Positions 32,705 to 41,868 are shown, numbered from the stretch's first letter. The stretch: 64,000 nt of DNA from an uncultured Selenomonadales bacterium (GCA_947304355.1 CAMZAX010000010.1:1-64000), one strand, 5' to 3'. Made by a program: numbers and translations. Notes: generated by a model from the sequence alone, not told the origin.

Positions 32705-34192
32705 TTGCCCGATACACTCACGTCCGCACGGTTGTCTTGCCCCGATGTTTCGGTCGTCATCCCGCTCTACAACGCCGAAAAATATATCGCCGAATGTTTG
32801 GACAGCCTCCTTGCCCAGACGTTCCAAAACTTTGAAGTTATCGTGGTTGATGATTGCTCAACCGACTCAAGTTGCGCCGTTGTCGAAAGTTACATGGCAC
32901 GCTTTGACGGGCGGTTGACGCTCACGCACATGGAAGAAAATTCCGGCAGCGGCGCAATTCCTCGTAATATCGGCTTGTCGCTTTCACGCGGCGAATACAT
33001 TCAATTTTTAGACTCCGATGATACTCTTACAAAGAGTGCCTTGGAAGAAATGCACGCGCTCGCAAAAGAATATGACGCCGACGTTGTCCACTGTGAAAAA
33101 TATTACGAATCGGATGAAGATGGCACAAATATCCGAATTAAATTTTCAAAAAACAGAAGTTCCGTTGATAAGCCGACGCTTGAAACTACAGATTTTAACA
33201 AAAGAATCTTGGGAATAATAAATAGCACGTATGTGTTGATGACGTGCAGTAAACTTGTCAGACGGAATTTGATTTTGGAAAACAAAATCTTTTTTCCCCC
33301 CATATCTCCCAGCGAAGATAATATATGGGCTCAAAGCTTGTTATTTTATGCTAAAAAATTTCTTCGTGTTCCCAATGCCGTTTATGTTTACCGTCAAAGT
33401 AAAAACTCCTCGCAACGAACCCAAAGAACCCCTCAACAGCGCATAAATTTCTGGCTCAATCCCGTGTTGCTCGGTTTAAAAAGTCTCGACAAAATGATGA
33501 ACGGAATCGAATTCTTTCAAAAAAATCCACAACAACAATATGCCATTTTGGAAAAGTTCGTTCAGAAAAGAGTGCGCTTGGCTTTTCAAAATAACGAACA
33601 ACTCAAGACTTGCGACGTTTACTCGACGATAAAAGACGAGTTCGGCGACAAATTGGGTGAGTATGACGTTTTAATTTCCGCGCTGTGCGCCGCTCTGTAT
33701 CGCGAAAAAAAATCTCATTCTGACGATGTTAAAGAATTGCTCGAATTCAAACGCAAATTTACCGCCCGAATAGACATTAAGCTGGTGCCCAAGGACGCGG
33801 GCGGCGATTTGAAAATCCTGTCCGTATCCGATAATAAAGCCGAGGTATTACAGCCCGAATGGCTTAATCAAGACGGTGTCGCTTATGTCATCAAATCTTA
33901 CGTCGGCAATGTGAAGTTGGTCGTAAAAACCGAAGCGGACGGACAAATTCAGTTGGCACTCAAGGGCTTAAACTTTCAGCACCCCGCCGACAAAAACAAA
34001 AGCATTCGCTATTTGGTTTATTACACATCTCTCAAGATAAACGGCAACGCGGTATTCAATGAAATCACGCCCGCCAGATTCGGCAAGCCGTATATTCACG
34101 ACACGGACGTTAAAGCCGGCGAAAAAATTACCCTGGAAATCAAATGGCTCTCTCTTAAGAGCGATAATTACAAAATTTTAACGGAGGTTTGA
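32705..34192 (+). CDS. Family 2 glycosyltransferase with C-terminal beta-rich domain
   Basis: A 495-residue cytoplasmic glycosyltransferase. The GT-A domain has SVVIPLYNAEKYIAECLDSL, the nucleotide-binding VVDDCSTDSS and metal-binding FLDSDD. Beyond residue ~230 it has a helical region and, after ~345, a beta-rich segment that may bind a glycan. It lies between yraN and comM, where such a gene is not typical. The middle (roughly 33000-33700) is clearly more AT-rich than the flanks and uses AAA/AAT/ATA codons freely, suggesting acquisition. TTG 32705 follows AAGGAAGG by about 10 bases. Likely role: surface polysaccharide synthesis. Confidence 0.85.
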   Translation: MPDTLTSARLSCPDVSVVIPLYNAEKYIAECLDSLLAQTFQNFEVIVVDDCSTDSSCAVVESYMARFDGRLTLTHMEENSGSGAIPRNIGLSLSRGEYIQFLDSDDTLTKSALEEMHALAKEYDADVVHCEKYYESDEDGTNIRIKFSKNRSSVDKPTLETTDFNKRILGIINSTYVLMTCSKLVRRNLILENKIFFPPISPSEDNIWAQSLLFYAKKFLRVPNAVYVYRQSKNSSQRTQRTPQQRINFWLNPVLLGLKSLDKMMNGIEFFQKNPQQQYAILEKFVQKRVRLAFQNNEQLKTCDVYSTIKDEFGDKLGEYDVLISALCAALYREKKSHSDDVKELLEFKRKFTARIDIKLVPKDAGGDLKILSVSDNKAEVLQPEWLNQDGVAYVIKSYVGNVKLVVKTEADGQIQLALKGLNFQHPADKNKSIRYLVYYTSLKINGNAVFNEITPARFGKPYIHDTDVKAGEKITLEIKWLSLKSDNYKILTEV

Positions 34193-34195
34193 ACT

Positions 34196-35728
34196 TTGTA
34201 CGCGAGAACATTTGGCGCGGCGACGCAGGGCGTTGACGGGCTGATTATTTCCGTGGAGGTCGACAGCGCAAACGGTATGCCCGCCTTCGACATCGTCGGC
34301 TTGCCGTCCACTGCCGTCCGCGAATCGAAAGAACGCGTGCGCACCGCGATTAAAAATTCGTCGCTTAGGATGCGCGCCGAGAAAATCACAATCAACCTTG
34401 CGCCCGCCTCCGTCAAAAAGGAAAGTGCCGGGCTTGACTTGCCTATTGCCATTGGACTTCTTGCCGCGCAGGGCAGATTGCGTCCGTCGGTCTGCGAAGA
34501 ATTTCTTTTCGTTGCCGAGCTGTCGTTGGAAGGTCTCTTGCGGAGCGTGGCGGGCGTTTTGCCGATTGCCGTCACCGCGCGAGCTGAAGGCTTCAAAAAA
34601 ATTATCGTCGCGCAGGAAAACATCAACGAGGCTTTGCTTGTCGAAGGGCTTGAAGTCTACGCGCCGCGCAACCTTGCCGAGCTTGCAGACTTCCTTGACG
34701 GCGAAATTGAACTTGAGCCGGCAAAGCCCGTGCCCGTCGACGAGCCCGAAGGTTTCGTTGAGCTGGTTGACGACTTCGCGGACGTGCAAGGGCAATTCAT
34801 GGCGAAACGCGCATTGGAAATCGCGGCGGCGGGCGGTCACAATGTTCTTATGGTCGGCGTGCCAGGTTCGGGCAAAACCATGCTTGCCAAGCGCATGAGT
34901 TCAATCCTGCCCGAAATGACGCGCGAAGAGGCGTTGGAAGTCACGAAAATTTACAGCATCGCCGGTAAGTTGCCGCAAGGCAGCGGACTGGTGACGAAGC
35001 GACCGTTCCAAAATCCGAATCACGACGCGTCGACGGCGGCGATAATCGGCGGCGGCACCAACCCCACGCCGGGACAAGTCACCCTTGCGCACCACGGCGT
35101 ACTTTTCCTGGACGAATTGCCCGAATTCAAAAAGACGACGCTTGAGGCTTTGCGCGAGCCGCTTGAGGAACGACAAATCACAATCAGCCGCGTCAGCGGG
35201 ACTTTGACTTTCCCGTCAAGCATGATTCTGATTTGCGCAATGAACCCGTGCCCGTGCGGTTGGAACGGCGACAACGACCATTTTTGCCGCTGTTCGACAA
35301 TGGACATCAAGCGATACATGCGCCGCCTGTCGGGTCCCCTGCTTGACCGAATCGACATTCAAATTCGCGTGCCGCGCGTCAAATACGACGACCTAAGCTC
35401 CAAACGCCGAAACGAGCTGTCCGTCACGATTCGCGAACGTGTGGCGGCGGCAAGACGCATTCAAACGCAACGCCTTGCGAAGTATCATCTGTTCTGCAAC
35501 GCGCAAATGACGCACGCGCTGATTCAAAAGCTGTGCATACTTGACCCCGCCGCCGAGGAATTGCTCAAGGACGTGTTCGAGACGAAAAAACTTTCCGCGC
35601 GCTCCTACGACAGAATAATCAAGGTCGGGCGCACGATTGCGGACTTGGACGGCGGCGCGAAGATGATTACCCCGCGACACATTGCCGAGGCGATTAAACT
35701 TCGCAGCGACTTCGAGATGGACGGTTAA
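34196..35728 (+). CDS. comM: YifB/ComM-family Mg-chelatase-like AAA ATPase
   Basis: A 510-residue protein with an N-terminal Lon-like domain (FDIVGLPSTAVRESKERVR, AGLDLPIAIGLLAA) and an AAA+ core with Walker A GVPGSGKTMLAKR, Walker B VLFLDELPEF, and the zinc-like MNPCPCGWNGD...CRC segment. ComM acts as a hexameric helicase promoting branch migration during natural transformation in other bacteria. TTG 34196 follows GGAGG by 8 bases. Confidence 0.9.
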   Translation: MYARTFGAATQGVDGLIISVEVDSANGMPAFDIVGLPSTAVRESKERVRTAIKNSSLRMRAEKITINLAPASVKKESAGLDLPIAIGLLAAQGRLRPSVCEEFLFVAELSLEGLLRSVAGVLPIAVTARAEGFKKIIVAQENINEALLVEGLEVYAPRNLAELADFLDGEIELEPAKPVPVDEPEGFVELVDDFADVQGQFMAKRALEIAAAGGHNVLMVGVPGSGKTMLAKRMSSILPEMTREEALEVTKIYSIAGKLPQGSGLVTKRPFQNPNHDASTAAIIGGGTNPTPGQVTLAHHGVLFLDELPEFKKTTLEALREPLEERQITISRVSGTLTFPSSMILICAMNPCPCGWNGDNDHFCRCSTMDIKRYMRRLSGPLLDRIDIQIRVPRVKYDDLSSKRRNELSVTIRERVAAARRIQTQRLAKYHLFCNAQMTHALIQKLCILDPAAEELLKDVFETKKLSARSYDRIIKVGRTIADLDGGAKMITPRHIAEAIKLRSDFEMDG

Positions 35729-35736
35729 CACGACAA

Positions 35737-35780
35737 TAAAAAACTCCTCAACCGCATTGCAGCCGAGGAGTTTTTATTTT
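35737..35780. terminator. Bidirectional terminator between comM and rpmB
   Basis: Stem AAACTCCTC/GAGGAGTTT with a 15-base loop, A/T-rich on both sides (TTTTTATTTT on plus, TTTTTATTG on minus). It ends both convergent transcripts. Confidence 0.85.
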
Positions 35781-35789
35781 GCCCGAAGT

Positions 35790-35981
35790 TTAAATGGCAC
35801 GCTGAATCTTGCCGGAACGAAGGCAACGGGTGCAGACGTTGACGCGCTTGATTTTGCCGTCGACAACCGCACGCACGCGCTGAATATTCGGCTTCCATTT
35901 GCGTTTGGTCTTCAAGTGCGAGTGGCTGACGTTCATTCCCGACATCGCGCCCTTTTGACAAATTTCGCAGTAAGCAGACAT
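35790..35981 (-). CDS. rpmB: 50S ribosomal protein L28, zinc-ribbon type
   Basis: A 63-residue protein with CEIC near the N-terminus and CTRC near the C-terminus, the zinc-binding form of L28, and the basic HSHLKTKRKWKPN core. ATG 35981 follows GAGGTGAG; the ORF track start at 36044 is too early. Monocistronic, with a terminator after it. Confidence 0.95.
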   Translation of the reverse strand: MSAYCEICQKGAMSGMNVSHSHLKTKRKWKPNIQRVRAVVDGKIKRVNVCTRCLRSGKIQRAI

Positions 35982-36055
35982 GGCACTCACCTCTTTTCTG
36001 AAAAAAGACGCGTGCATTTTAGCACAGAACATTTCGCGGCGCAAGTGCTTTGCAA

Positions 36056-36086
36056 ACGAAAAACCCCTGCCGAACGCGGCGGGGGC
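36056..36086 (-). terminator. GC-rich terminator hairpin (minus strand)
   Basis: On the minus strand a 9-bp stem, CCCCCGCCG/CGGCAGGGG with one G-U pair and loop CGTT, is followed by TTTTTCGTTT. It lies upstream of rpmB and downstream of the PTS IIA gene, which it probably terminates. Confidence 0.7.
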
Positions 36087-36262
36087 TGTCGTTTAGGGGT
36101 TGTCGGTCAAATCTTGCAGTGACGGTTATTTTTCCGCCTGACGTTGTTGCCGCGCGCTCGACGTACCTTAGTACGACTTCGCGCTTGCGCCTCGTCATGC
36201 GAAAAAATTCCGCGTCACATAATGATTTTGACTTTGCCAACACACCCGGCAAAGCAAGCAAA
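36087..36262. other. Non-coding stretch with a palindromic hairpin
   Basis: No gene is visible. The stretch contains an extended imperfect inverted repeat centred on GTACCTTAGTAC at about 36169-36180, with GCGCG arms further out, then AT-rich sequence up to the PTS IIA stop. It looks like an extragenic palindromic element; I could not find a second copy in this window. Confidence 0.4.
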
Positions 36263-36625
36263 TCATTCTTCGGTGTAAAACTGAATAACATTGCCGAAAC
36301 GCAGGCGCGGCGGACGGACTCCGCTGACCGCGATTTGACCGGGCATGGTCGCTTCTTTGTTGACGACGATTGTGCAGTGACCTTCCTCGCGCAGATTCTT
36401 ATTGGCGGCGTCGCCGACGAACGTGACTTCGAATTCGCTCTTGCCGACTTTGACTTTGTCGCCGACGGCAATGTCCGCCGCAAGTTCGCCGACCGTGTGT
36501 TCAACGACCATGTCCGTCAACATCGGGCGAATCTTCTCGTTAATCAGGATGAAGCTGCTGTTGCTCGTCAAATACGTTTGCGCGTCCTTGCCGATACTCG
36601 TCATTTTTACTTCGTACTTTACCAT
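36263..36625 (-). CDS. Orphan glucitol/sorbitol-type PTS IIA protein (SrlB-like)
   Basis: A 120-residue protein that aligns by eye with E. coli SrlB/GutB: VEHTVGELAADIAVGDKVKVG contains the histidine that is phosphorylated by HPr, and TFVGDAANKNLREEGHCTIV and PGQIAVSG match the C-terminal half. In sorbitol operons it works with IIC and IIB subunits, but none is present here, and the gene is alone between terminator and promoter. It may be a regulatory phospho-carrier. ATG follows GGAGG by 9 bases. Confidence 0.8.
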   Translation of the reverse strand: MVKYEVKMTSIGKDAQTYLTSNSSFILINEKIRPMLTDMVVEHTVGELAADIAVGDKVKVGKSEFEVTFVGDAANKNLREEGHCTIVVNKEATMPGQIAVSGVRPPRLRFGNVIQFYTEE

Positions 36626-36647
36626 TCAAATCAACCTCCCTGCGCGA

Positions 36648-36677
36648 ATAATACCACAGTTACTGCAAAATGTTCAA
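36648..36677 (-). promoter_or_regulatory. Promoter of the SrlB-like gene
   Basis: On the minus strand TTGAAC, 18 bases and TATTAT end about 22 bases before the ATG. Confidence 0.65.
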
Positions 36678-36693
36678 GAAAAATTTGCGCCGT

Positions 36694-36722
36694 TTGACTT
36701 TGCAAATTACGCGTTATAAAAT
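36694..36722 (+). promoter_or_regulatory. Promoter of hisG
   Basis: TTGACT, 17 bases and TAAAAT (within TATAAAAT) lie just upstream of the AGGAGG of hisG. Confidence 0.7.
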
Positions 36723-36748
36723 CCCGCGCGAACAGGAGGACGAAAATT

Positions 36749-37390
36749 TTGGACGATAAAAATTTTATAACAATAGCCCTGCCGAAGGGAAAACTTTTCG
36801 GATTGTCGGCTCAGTTGCTCGCCAAAGTCGGCTGGACGGCGGAAGGGCTCAACGAAAAATCGCGCAAGCTCGTCATAACCAACGACGCCGCGCGATTAAA
36901 ATTTATCATAACGAAGACCGCTGACGTGCCCACTTACGTCGAATACGGCGCGGCGGACATCGGCATTATCGGCAAGGACGTGATTCTTGAATCGGGCAAG
37001 GACGTTTACGAACTGCTTGACCTCGGCTTCGGCAAGTGCCGCTTGATGATGGCTGTTCCGAAGGACAAACGCCGCCCGCGCCTTGAGGATTACGCTCATA
37101 CCCGCGTCGCCACGAAGTTCCCGAACATAGCCGAGAAATTTTTCGCCGCGCAGGGCATGCAAATGGAATACATCAAGCTCAACGGCTCGATTGAACTCGC
37201 GCCGATAATCGGCATGTCGGAAAGTATCGTCGACATCGTTGAGACCGGCACGACGCTCCGCGAAAACAATCTTGAAGAGATCGTCACGATAATGAACGCG
37301 ACGGCTCGGCTCATTGCCAACCGCGTCAGCTACAAGCTCAAGTTCGACAGAATCAACGCGCTTGTCAACGACTTAATCGCGCTTAAATAA
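36749..37390 (+). CDS. hisG: ATP phosphoribosyltransferase, short form
   Basis: First enzyme of histidine synthesis, joining ATP and PRPP. At 213 residues it is the short HisG_S form, lacking the C-terminal regulatory domain; such enzymes need the HisZ subunit for activity. Motifs [21 protein letters not shown] and [14 protein letters not shown] (PRPP loop) are present. No hisZ or other his gene is in the window. TTG 36749 follows AGGAGG by 9 bases. The 3' end overlaps the convergent ugd-like gene by 18 bases. Confidence 0.92.
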   Translation: MDDKNFITIALPKGKLFGLSAQLLAKVGWTAEGLNEKSRKLVITNDAARLKFIITKTADVPTYVEYGAADIGIIGKDVILESGKDVYELLDLGFGKCRLMMAVPKDKRRPRLEDYAHTRVATKFPNIAEKFFAAQGMQMEYIKLNGSIELAPIIGMSESIVDIVETGTTLRENNLEEIVTIMNATARLIANRVSYKLKFDRINALVNDLIALK

Positions 37391-38611
37391 GTCGCGCGTG
37401 TAAACTTTGTCCTTCACGTCGTCAAGGGCGGCCTCGTAGCGGTTGGCGATAATGCAACGGCTCAGGCGTTTGAACTCGGCTGCGTCATTGACGACGCGGC
37501 TCCCGAAGAACGTCGACCCGTCAGGCAACGTCGGCTCGTAAACGATAACGGTCACACCCTTCGCCTTGATTCGTTTCATTATGCCTTGAATCGACGATTG
37601 GCGGAAGTTGTCGCTGCCGGTCTTCATGGCAAGCCGCCACACGCCTACAACAGTATCATGCTCGCGGTCGGGCGAAAAGTTTTCACTGCCCGTGTATGCG
37701 CCCGACAATTCAAGCACGCGTTCGGCAATGAAGTCCTTGCGCGTGCGGTTGCTGTTGACGATTGCCTCAATCAGATTTTCCGGCACGTCTTGATAATTCG
37801 CAAGCAGTTGCTTGGTGTCCTTGGGCAAGCAGTAGCCGCCGTAGCCGAACGACGGATTGTTGTAATGGTCGCCGATTCGCGGATCGCAGCAAATGCCTTT
37901 GATGATGTCGCGCGTGTTGAGTCCCTTCAGCTCGGCGTAGGTGTCCAGCTCGTTGAAGTAGGCGACGCGCAACGCAAGATACGTGTTGGCGAAAAGTTTG
38001 ACCGCCTCCGCCTCGGTCGTTCCCATGATGAGCGTGGGAATATTTTTTTTGAGCGCGCCCGCCTGCAACAGCGCGGCGAATTCCTCGGCGGCGGCAACCT
38101 GCGCGGCGTCGTCAAGATTTGTGCCGACGATGATTCGCGACGGATACAGGTTGTCGTAAAGAGCTTTGGATTCGCGCAAGAATTCGGGGCTGAACAAAAT
38201 TTTCTGCGTGGAATATTCGGCGCGCGCGGTCTTGACGAAACCGACGGGGATTGTGCTTTTGATGACCATGAACGCCCGCGAGCCCGAATTGATAACCGCC
38301 TCAATGACGGAACGAACAGCAGACGTGTCGAAGAAATTTTGTTGCGGGTCGTAATTGGTCGGCACGGCGATAATCACGAAGTCCGCCGCCGCGTAAGCCG
38401 CCTGCGCGTCAGTCGTGGCAGTCAAGTCCAATTCGCGTTCGGCGAAAAATTTTTCAATGTACTCGTCGCGAATGGGCGAACGGCGTTCGTTGACGGCGTT
38501 GACGCGTTTGGGCAAAACGTCGACGGCAAGCACGCGATTGTTTTGCGCGAGCAGGGTCGCCAAGGACAGCCCGACGTATCCGAGCCCGGCAACCGCGATT
38601 GTCTTTTTCAA
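37373..38611 (-). CDS. UDP-glucose/GDP-mannose dehydrogenase family protein (Ugd-like)
   Basis: A 412-residue NAD-dependent nucleotide-sugar dehydrogenase that would oxidise a UDP-sugar to the uronic acid for surface polysaccharide. The Rossmann loop is [13 protein letters not shown]; the catalytic cysteine is in [17 protein letters not shown] and FSPEFLRE are family motifs. Substrate is most likely UDP-glucose but not provable here. TTG 38611 follows AGGAGG; the ORF track start at 38701 is 30 residues too early. Confidence 0.9.
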   Translation of the reverse strand: MKKTIAVAGLGYVGLSLATLLAQNNRVLAVDVLPKRVNAVNERRSPIRDEYIEKFFAERELDLTATTDAQAAYAAADFVIIAVPTNYDPQQNFFDTSAVRSVIEAVINSGSRAFMVIKSTIPVGFVKTARAEYSTQKILFSPEFLRESKALYDNLYPSRIIVGTNLDDAAQVAAAEEFAALLQAGALKKNIPTLIMGTTEAEAVKLFANTYLALRVAYFNELDTYAELKGLNTRDIIKGICCDPRIGDHYNNPSFGYGGYCLPKDTKQLLANYQDVPENLIEAIVNSNRTRKDFIAERVLELSGAYTGSENFSPDREHDTVVGVWRLAMKTGSDNFRQSSIQGIMKRIKAKGVTVIVYEPTLPDGSTFFGSRVVNDAAEFKRLSRCIIANRYEAALDDVKDKVYTRDLFKRD

Positions 38612-38650
38612 AAGGTATCTCCTCCTTGTTCGCGCAACGATAACAAAAAT

Positions 38651-38687
38651 TCCCGCGCCTGTCAAAATTTGCGGCGAGGGATTTTTT
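38651..38687. terminator. Terminator-like hairpin between divergent genes
   Basis: Imperfect stem TCCCGCGCC/GGCGAGGGA (one G-A mismatch) is flanked by T6 on the plus side and ATTTTTG on the minus side. It lies in a divergent intergenic region with no upstream gene to terminate in either direction, and overlaps the predicted folE2 -35 element. Confidence 0.5.
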
Positions 38688-38697
38688 CTGTTATCAT
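38669..38697 (+). promoter_or_regulatory. Possible promoter of folE2
   Basis: TTGCGG, 17 bases and TATCAT; the -35 is poor, the -10 fair. Confidence 0.35.
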
Positions 38698-38730
38698 ACA
38701 TGAAAATTTAACACGAATCGGAGATTAAAA

Positions 38731-39522
38731 ATGACAGACGTACAAAATCAGCCGGACGGTCGCGGCATAAAAATACAAAGGACAGGCGTCACGGGAGTAC
38801 ACCTGCCGTTTTTTGTTGCGGACGGCGGCACGACACAGCAAGTCACGGCGCAAATCCGATTCACGGTCGCGCTGAACGAAAACCTGCGCGGCACGCACAT
38901 GAGCCGCCTTATGGAAATCTTGACGGATTGGACGCAACGCCCGATTGTAATCGCCGACGTGGAAAAAATTTTGCTCGACGCGCTGGAAAAACTGTCGACG
39001 GACTTCGCGACGATAACGATGGCGTTCAAGTTCTTCACGAAAAAAAAATCGCCCGTGTCGTCGCGGGTGTCGTTAAGTGCTGTCGATTGCGAATTCGGCG
39101 GCGAACTGCGGCGCGGCGGGCGCATGAAATTCACGTTGGGCTTGAGCGTGCCGTTTACGTCGCTGTGCCCGTGCAGTCGCGAAATTTCGGATTGCGGCGC
39201 GCATAACCAACGGTCGCTTTGCCGCGTGAAGCTGACCTTCGCCGACGCCGACAAGCTTGACGCCGTGAACATCGCGCAGTTGATTCGGCTGATTGAAACG
39301 CAGGGCTCGGCGGAAGTCTTCCCGCTGCTCAAGCGCGAGGACGAAAAATTTTTGACGGAGGCGGCGTATCGCAACCCGAAATTCGTCGAAGACATTTTGC
39401 GCGACGTGGTGACGGCTCTGCGGCGCGTGGACAACCTTGCGGCGTTCGCGGTCGAGTGCGAGAACTTTGAATCGATTCACAACCACAACGCCTTTGCCGC
39501 CCACGAGGAACAGCTCACTTGA
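38731..39522 (+). CDS. folE2: GTP cyclohydrolase I type B (FolE2)
   Basis: Converts GTP to dihydroneopterin triphosphate for folate or queuosine-type pathways. At 263 residues it has the FolE2 (COG1469) pattern: DVQNQPDGRGIKI at the N-terminus, the metal-ligand cysteine in TSLCPCSREISD, AHNQRS, and the C-terminal NFESIHNHNAFA. ATG follows CGGAG by about 9 bases. The stop overlaps the convergent radical SAM gene by 8 bases. Confidence 0.93.
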   Translation: MTDVQNQPDGRGIKIQRTGVTGVHLPFFVADGGTTQQVTAQIRFTVALNENLRGTHMSRLMEILTDWTQRPIVIADVEKILLDALEKLSTDFATITMAFKFFTKKKSPVSSRVSLSAVDCEFGGELRRGGRMKFTLGLSVPFTSLCPCSREISDCGAHNQRSLCRVKLTFADADKLDAVNIAQLIRLIETQGSAEVFPLLKREDEKFLTEAAYRNPKFVEDILRDVVTALRRVDNLAAFAVECENFESIHNHNAFAAHEEQLT

Positions 39523-40744
39523 CGTAATGGCTGAAGTTGCCGACGGTCAGCGCGGGGAAAGTCGTTTCGAGTTCGCGCAGAAAATTTTTCGCGCCGACGA
39601 AATTTTTATCGGCGGGCATGACGCGGAAGAATTCATCCGGGTCGTAATTCAGATTGCGGACTTGAATCATCTGCACGGGCAAAGCGTCGAGAAAATTTTT
39701 CCAGGCGTCGAGCTCCGATTGGCGGTCGTTGAAGCCCGGCATGTAAAGCATATTCAACGAGACGTGCACGCCGTTATCAAGCGCGTAACGAATCGAATCC
39801 TTTACGGCGTCGAGCTTGTAACCCGCGCGGTAGTAGCGTTGGTAATTGTCGGCGTTCGCGCTGATAATCGACACGCGCATCGAATCAAGCCCGGCGTCGA
39901 CGATTTTTTTTATGCCCGCCGTGAAGCCCGCGTTCGTGTTGATGTTAATCTGTCCGCGCGAAGTCGCCGCACGGATTTTTTTTATTGCCGCGCAGATGTT
40001 TTCAGCTTGAAGACTCGGTTCGCCTTCGCAACCCTGCCCGAAACTGATAATCGCGTCCTCGGCGTGCGACAGGTGATAAATCCCGACGGCGGCGATTTCG
40101 TCGGCGGTCGGCTTGAATGTGATTCGGCTTTGCGGGCTCGGACAGCACTCGGCGGCTTGCAGGGAGATACAGCCCAAGCAATTCGCGTTGCACGTCGGCG
40201 AAGTCGGCACGCCGCATTCCCAACGCCCGTAAAAAAAATTCTGCGCGGTCAGGCAATGCCATTTGAGCGAACAATTCGCGACCTGCGCGACGATTCGATT
40301 TTCGGGCAAGTCGTGTTTGACGCGGCGAATCAGCTTGCGCAAAGCGGGCGTGTTGTAATGTTGCGGATCCCACTTGTGATTTTCGTCGGTGTAAAGCGCG
40401 GCGGCGTGCAGTTCGTCCTTGTAGACGACGACGGCGGTGTAACCGTACAGCGGCAAGATTTGCGCGTCGTGCGTCCTGCGGAAGGAGGGCAGGTGCGTGC
40501 GCGTGTATCCTTGCGGCAAAATCACGGACACGGCAAATCCTTTGAGCGTCACGAATTCGCCGCGACGATAGCCGACGGCTCGCCGCGCAGGCAGGAACAT
40601 TAAGTCAGCCGAATCGGGCAGCTTGATTAAGTCTTCGGGCTTGAGCTTGAAAAATTCTTCGCCGACGCGCCCGACGCCTTCCGCCGCCTCGTCGAAGATA
40701 TTGCCGCGTTCGTCAGCGATTAAAGCCGTAATTTTGTTTTTCAT
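39515..40744 (-). CDS. Radical SAM protein of unknown function
   Basis: A 409-residue protein. Residues 1-175 form an N-terminal domain I do not recognise. The radical SAM cluster motif CNANCLGC (CX3CX2C) is near residue 185, followed closely by AAECCP, whose extra cysteines could join a second cluster or be structural. IISFGQGCEGEPSL and INTNAGFTAGIKKI fit the SAM-binding barrel. It is annotated in many Firmicutes only as radical SAM protein. ATG 40744 overlaps the stop of the broken glycosyltransferase. Confidence 0.82.
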   Translation of the reverse strand: MKNKITALIADERGNIFDEAAEGVGRVGEEFFKLKPEDLIKLPDSADLMFLPARRAVGYRRGEFVTLKGFAVSVILPQGYTRTHLPSFRRTHDAQILPLYGYTAVVVYKDELHAAALYTDENHKWDPQHYNTPALRKLIRRVKHDLPENRIVAQVANCSLKWHCLTAQNFFYGRWECGVPTSPTCNANCLGCISLQAAECCPSPQSRITFKPTADEIAAVGIYHLSHAEDAIISFGQGCEGEPSLQAENICAAIKKIRAATSRGQININTNAGFTAGIKKIVDAGLDSMRVSIISANADNYQRYYRAGYKLDAVKDSIRYALDNGVHVSLNMLYMPGFNDRQSELDAWKNFLDALPVQMIQVRNLNYDPDEFFRVMPADKNFVGAKNFLRELETTFPALTVGNFSHYVK

Positions 40745-41868
40745 TTGCCTCTTATGTATTGAACGTAAATGTCGTCGAATCGGGTTTGAGCCGCAAGCCG
40801 CATTGCGCGATTGAAATTATCAATGACGGCGGGCAAGCGGCGTTCGTACTCTTCGGGCGTGCACCGCTTGAGGATGTTTTCAATGTGGTTGCAGTCGTCC
40901 AAGCCGATTTGAATTATGCCGTCCGCGTTGAAAAATCTGCCGATCTCCGTCGCGCCGAGATAAATCGGGATTGTCTGCGCGGCGAAAGCGTTCATGATTT
41001 TTTCCGTGAAGTAAAACGGCTCGATACCGTTTTCGACGACGATTGAGTAACGATAATGTTCGAACGGAAGTTCCATTGCGCAATAAAGCCCCGCCGTCGA
41101 ATTTACCGTAAGTGTCCGCCAAGCCGTGTTCCTTGCAATAGAACGCGAGCTTTTTGCGAACGAGGTGCATCGGACACAGTTCCTTCGCCGAGGAGATCAT
41201 TGAAATGTTTTTGGTCTTGTGCTTGTAGTTTTCGGGCGAGATAACAAAATCCTTTGGCGGCTTGTAATCGGCTTGCACGGCATCGAACATAACCCCCCCA
41301 CCTCTTCCATACCAAAAAACTGCGCCGAAAGCCACGAATCGCGCGTTCCTCAGCGTCGACAAAAGTTGCGCGTTGTAGGTGAACAGAATGTCGAAATTTT
41401 TTTCAACGTAGTCTCTGTGCTTCAAGACGTTTTCGTAGGACTGCGGCTTAATCGAGTACGGCTCTATCAGGAAGGCGAAACGTCTCTTCGGGTTGCCGAC
41501 GGTGCGGAAAATTTCCTCATGCGTATAAAAGTGTGTGTTATTGACGTAATTGTATCTGTCCCAAATGATGTAACGGGATTTTTTGCTGTTCGGCGAATGA
41601 GCAGATTCTCGGTTGCTGATGAAAAAAATTTCCATGCGTTCGCCGTACTTATTGTAGACTTCGGGATATTCGCCCGACAAAGTGAGGTGGGGGGATAATA
41701 TGGAGTGAACGGACGCGGTGTGGTGTCGAAACCCAAGCGGCTTTCAAAAGCCTGTTGGCGTCCCATGATTGCGTTCGCCCACTGAAATTCCTCGGCGTGT
41801 GTTCGCGCCAAGTTCGCGTTGAGCGCGTCGAGCTTGCCGTTGAGTTGGTTGAACTGTTCGTCCGTCAA
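40741..41868 (-). pseudogene. Frameshifted GT10 (alpha-1,3-fucosyltransferase-like) gene with homopolymer tracts
   Basis: Three ORFs in different frames make one glycosyltransferase. The first part (TTG 41868, GGAGG 9 bases upstream, MTDEQFNQLNGKL) runs to a C6 tract near 41693-41698. One more C there would join it to the frame of SGEYPEVYNKYGERMEIF. That frame runs through a G7 tract (near 41293-41299, minus strand) to a G4 run near 41089-41092, where removing one G joins it to LYCAMELPFEHYRYSIVVENG. The last part has FYFTEKIMNAFAAQTIPIYLG, the nucleotide-sugar-binding hallmark of GT10. The repaired product would be about 375 residues. It is translationally coupled to pth and to the radical SAM gene. 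Phase variation, decay or sequencing error could each explain it. Confidence 0.75.

Noticed and set aside
37586-38728. 380-residue plus-strand ORF opposite the ugd-like gene
   Set aside because: Shadow frame with Arg/Val-rich content; the dehydrogenase motifs are on the minus strand.
39437-40603. 388-residue plus-strand ORF opposite the radical SAM gene
   Set aside because: Shadow frame; the minus strand has the SAM cluster motif.
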